Source: a virus. Taken from it: a stretch of DNA of 62,449 nt. Position numbers and translations under genes: made by a program. The stretch lies in IMG/VR virus record IMGVR_UViG_3300020442_001526, positions 1 to 62,449 of that record; one strand, written 5' to 3'. This document shows, in pieces, positions 61,844-62,449 of this stretch (positions are counted from its first letter, which is position 1; each line of letters starts with the position of its first letter). A model generated the notes under the pieces. It did no database searches, was not told where the DNA came from, and saw only the letters and a list, made by a program, of their open reading frames with translations.

Positions 61844-62372
61844 AATCTACTACACTATAACTTTCTACTCCACAATAGTCAAGTAATTTTTTAGTTCCTT
61901 CTAAAAATTTTAAATCCATTACACAGGCATAATATATTTCATCTGCTCCTGCTTTTTGTAATAGACCTACCATAGCATTTGCTGTGCCGCCCGTAGCACT
62001 TACATCATCTATGATACATACTTTTGAACCATCTTTAAGATTAACTGACTGTGGTATCTCCAGTGTTGCTTCTCCGTACTCCAATGTATAGGAATAACTG
62101 TCTACTGGAGGCGGCAGTTTTCCTTTCTTTCTAGCCATTGTAAACGGAATACCTAAATTGTAAGATACAGGAGCACCCCATATAAAACCTCTGGCATCAG
62201 GTGCCACAATATGTGTAATACCTGTTTCTTCACAGTAAGCAGAAATTTTATCTACTGTATATTTAAATGCCTTAGGGTTTTCCAAAATACTGCTGATGTC
62301 TTTGAACTGTACACCTTTAACTGGAAAGTCAGGGACGTTGCGAATTATCTTTTTAAGATCCATATTCGTCAT
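61836..62372 (-). CDS. apt: Adenine phosphoribosyltransferase
   Basis: 178 residues from the ATG at 62372 (codons at 62375 and 62363 also possible). FPVKGVQFKDISSIL (family N-terminus), THIVAPDARGFIWGAPVSYN, ARKKGKLPPPV and the PRPP loop VCIIDDVSATGGTANAM are all present. It converts adenine plus PRPP to AMP. It overlaps the nucleosidase gene, so adenine from SAH or MTA can be recycled. Confidence 0.93.
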   Translation of the reverse strand: MTNMDLKKIIRNVPDFPVKGVQFKDISSILENPKAFKYTVDKISAYCEETGITHIVAPDARGFIWGAPVSYNLGIPFTMARKKGKLPPPVDSYSYTLEYGEATLEIPQSVNLKDGSKVCIIDDVSATGGTANAMVGLLQKAGADEIYYACVMDLKFLEGTKKLLDYCGVESYSVVDYE

Positions 62373-62449
62373 CATACTCTTCCCAATAATCTGACATGTT
62401 CTCATCGCTCTCTGGGTCTTTGTATTCGTCTCTCCATTTGTCAGTACTC
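62353..62449 (-). CDS. C-terminal end of an upstream acidic protein (partial)
   Basis: An open frame from the right edge ends at TAA 62353-62355, giving STDKWRDEYKDPE then acidic residues. It overlaps the apt start by 20 bases. Too short to identify. Confidence 0.5.
   Translation of the reverse strand, partial: STDKWRDEYKDPESDENMSDYWEEYDDEYGS

Overview
The window is a stretch of an AT-rich marine T4-like phage (myovirus) genome, with no bacterial chromosome in it. The evidence is the T4 replication set (gp41-type DnaB helicase, gp61-type primase, a probable gp62 clamp-loader subunit), class I ribonucleotide reductase, ThyX, a MazG-like protein, peptide deformylase, a PAAR tail-tip protein, many virion-type proteins, two tRNAs with encoded CCA, and repeated copies of a T4-late-promoter-like octamer (GATAAATA/TATAAATA). 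The host is not certain. A glutamine-riboswitch-like leader in front of a DUF4278 peptide and the overall gene content fit phages of picocyanobacteria or other oligotrophic marine bacteria. No photosynthesis gene is present here.

Layout. 1-6.9 kb (+ strand): virion/morphogenesis genes, starting with the end of a LamG-type tail protein, then proteins with zinc-finger, cupin-like and cytidylyltransferase domains, ending with a methyltransferase-like gene. From 6.86 kb almost everything is on the - strand. 6.9-23.1 kb is an accessory island: four 2-oxoglutarate/Fe(II) oxygenase-like proteins, a GH6 (cellulase-family) glycoside hydrolase, peptide deformylase, a DUF6580-like membrane protein, a tRNA/structured-RNA block, a methyltransferase, two glycosyltransferases, a radical SAM protein, an SGNH-like protein, an alpha/beta hydrolase, two fatty-acid desaturases, a PP-loop-like protein and a subtilase-like/He_PIG protein. 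23.2-31 kb: PAAR protein, a riboswitch-controlled small peptide, nrdB-nrdA and a large tail-fibre-like protein. 31-35 kb: an MDR oxidoreductase, a RecB-like nuclease and two tandem SGNH paralogues. 35-53 kb: virion and internal-protein genes, including a Cu/Zn superoxide dismutase fused to two ParB-like domains, a 2193-residue protein with amidoligase-like and nuclease-like segments, a nucleotidyltransferase/ligase-like protein and small structural proteins in separately terminated units. 53-62.4 kb: helicase, SGNH protein, primase, structural protein, MazG, ThyX, zinc-finger protein, NAD-dependent epimerase, gp62-like protein, and an MTA/SAH nucleosidase next to adenine phosphoribosyltransferase.

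Two promoter classes can be read directly. Sigma70-type sites (TTGACA/T, N16-17, TATAAT) precede nrdA, the primase, the RecB-like nuclease, the RNA/tRNA block and a 92-residue gene. GATAAATA-type late sites precede structural genes and several island genes. Many virion-cluster proteins share a short M-(K/R)-hydrophobic leader like T4 capsid-targeting sequences, and several carry an LxxLAGLxE linker that could be a prohead-protease site. This suggests that the SOD, ligase-like and amidoligase/nuclease proteins may be packaged in the head. All functions are read by eye from sequence, with no database search.
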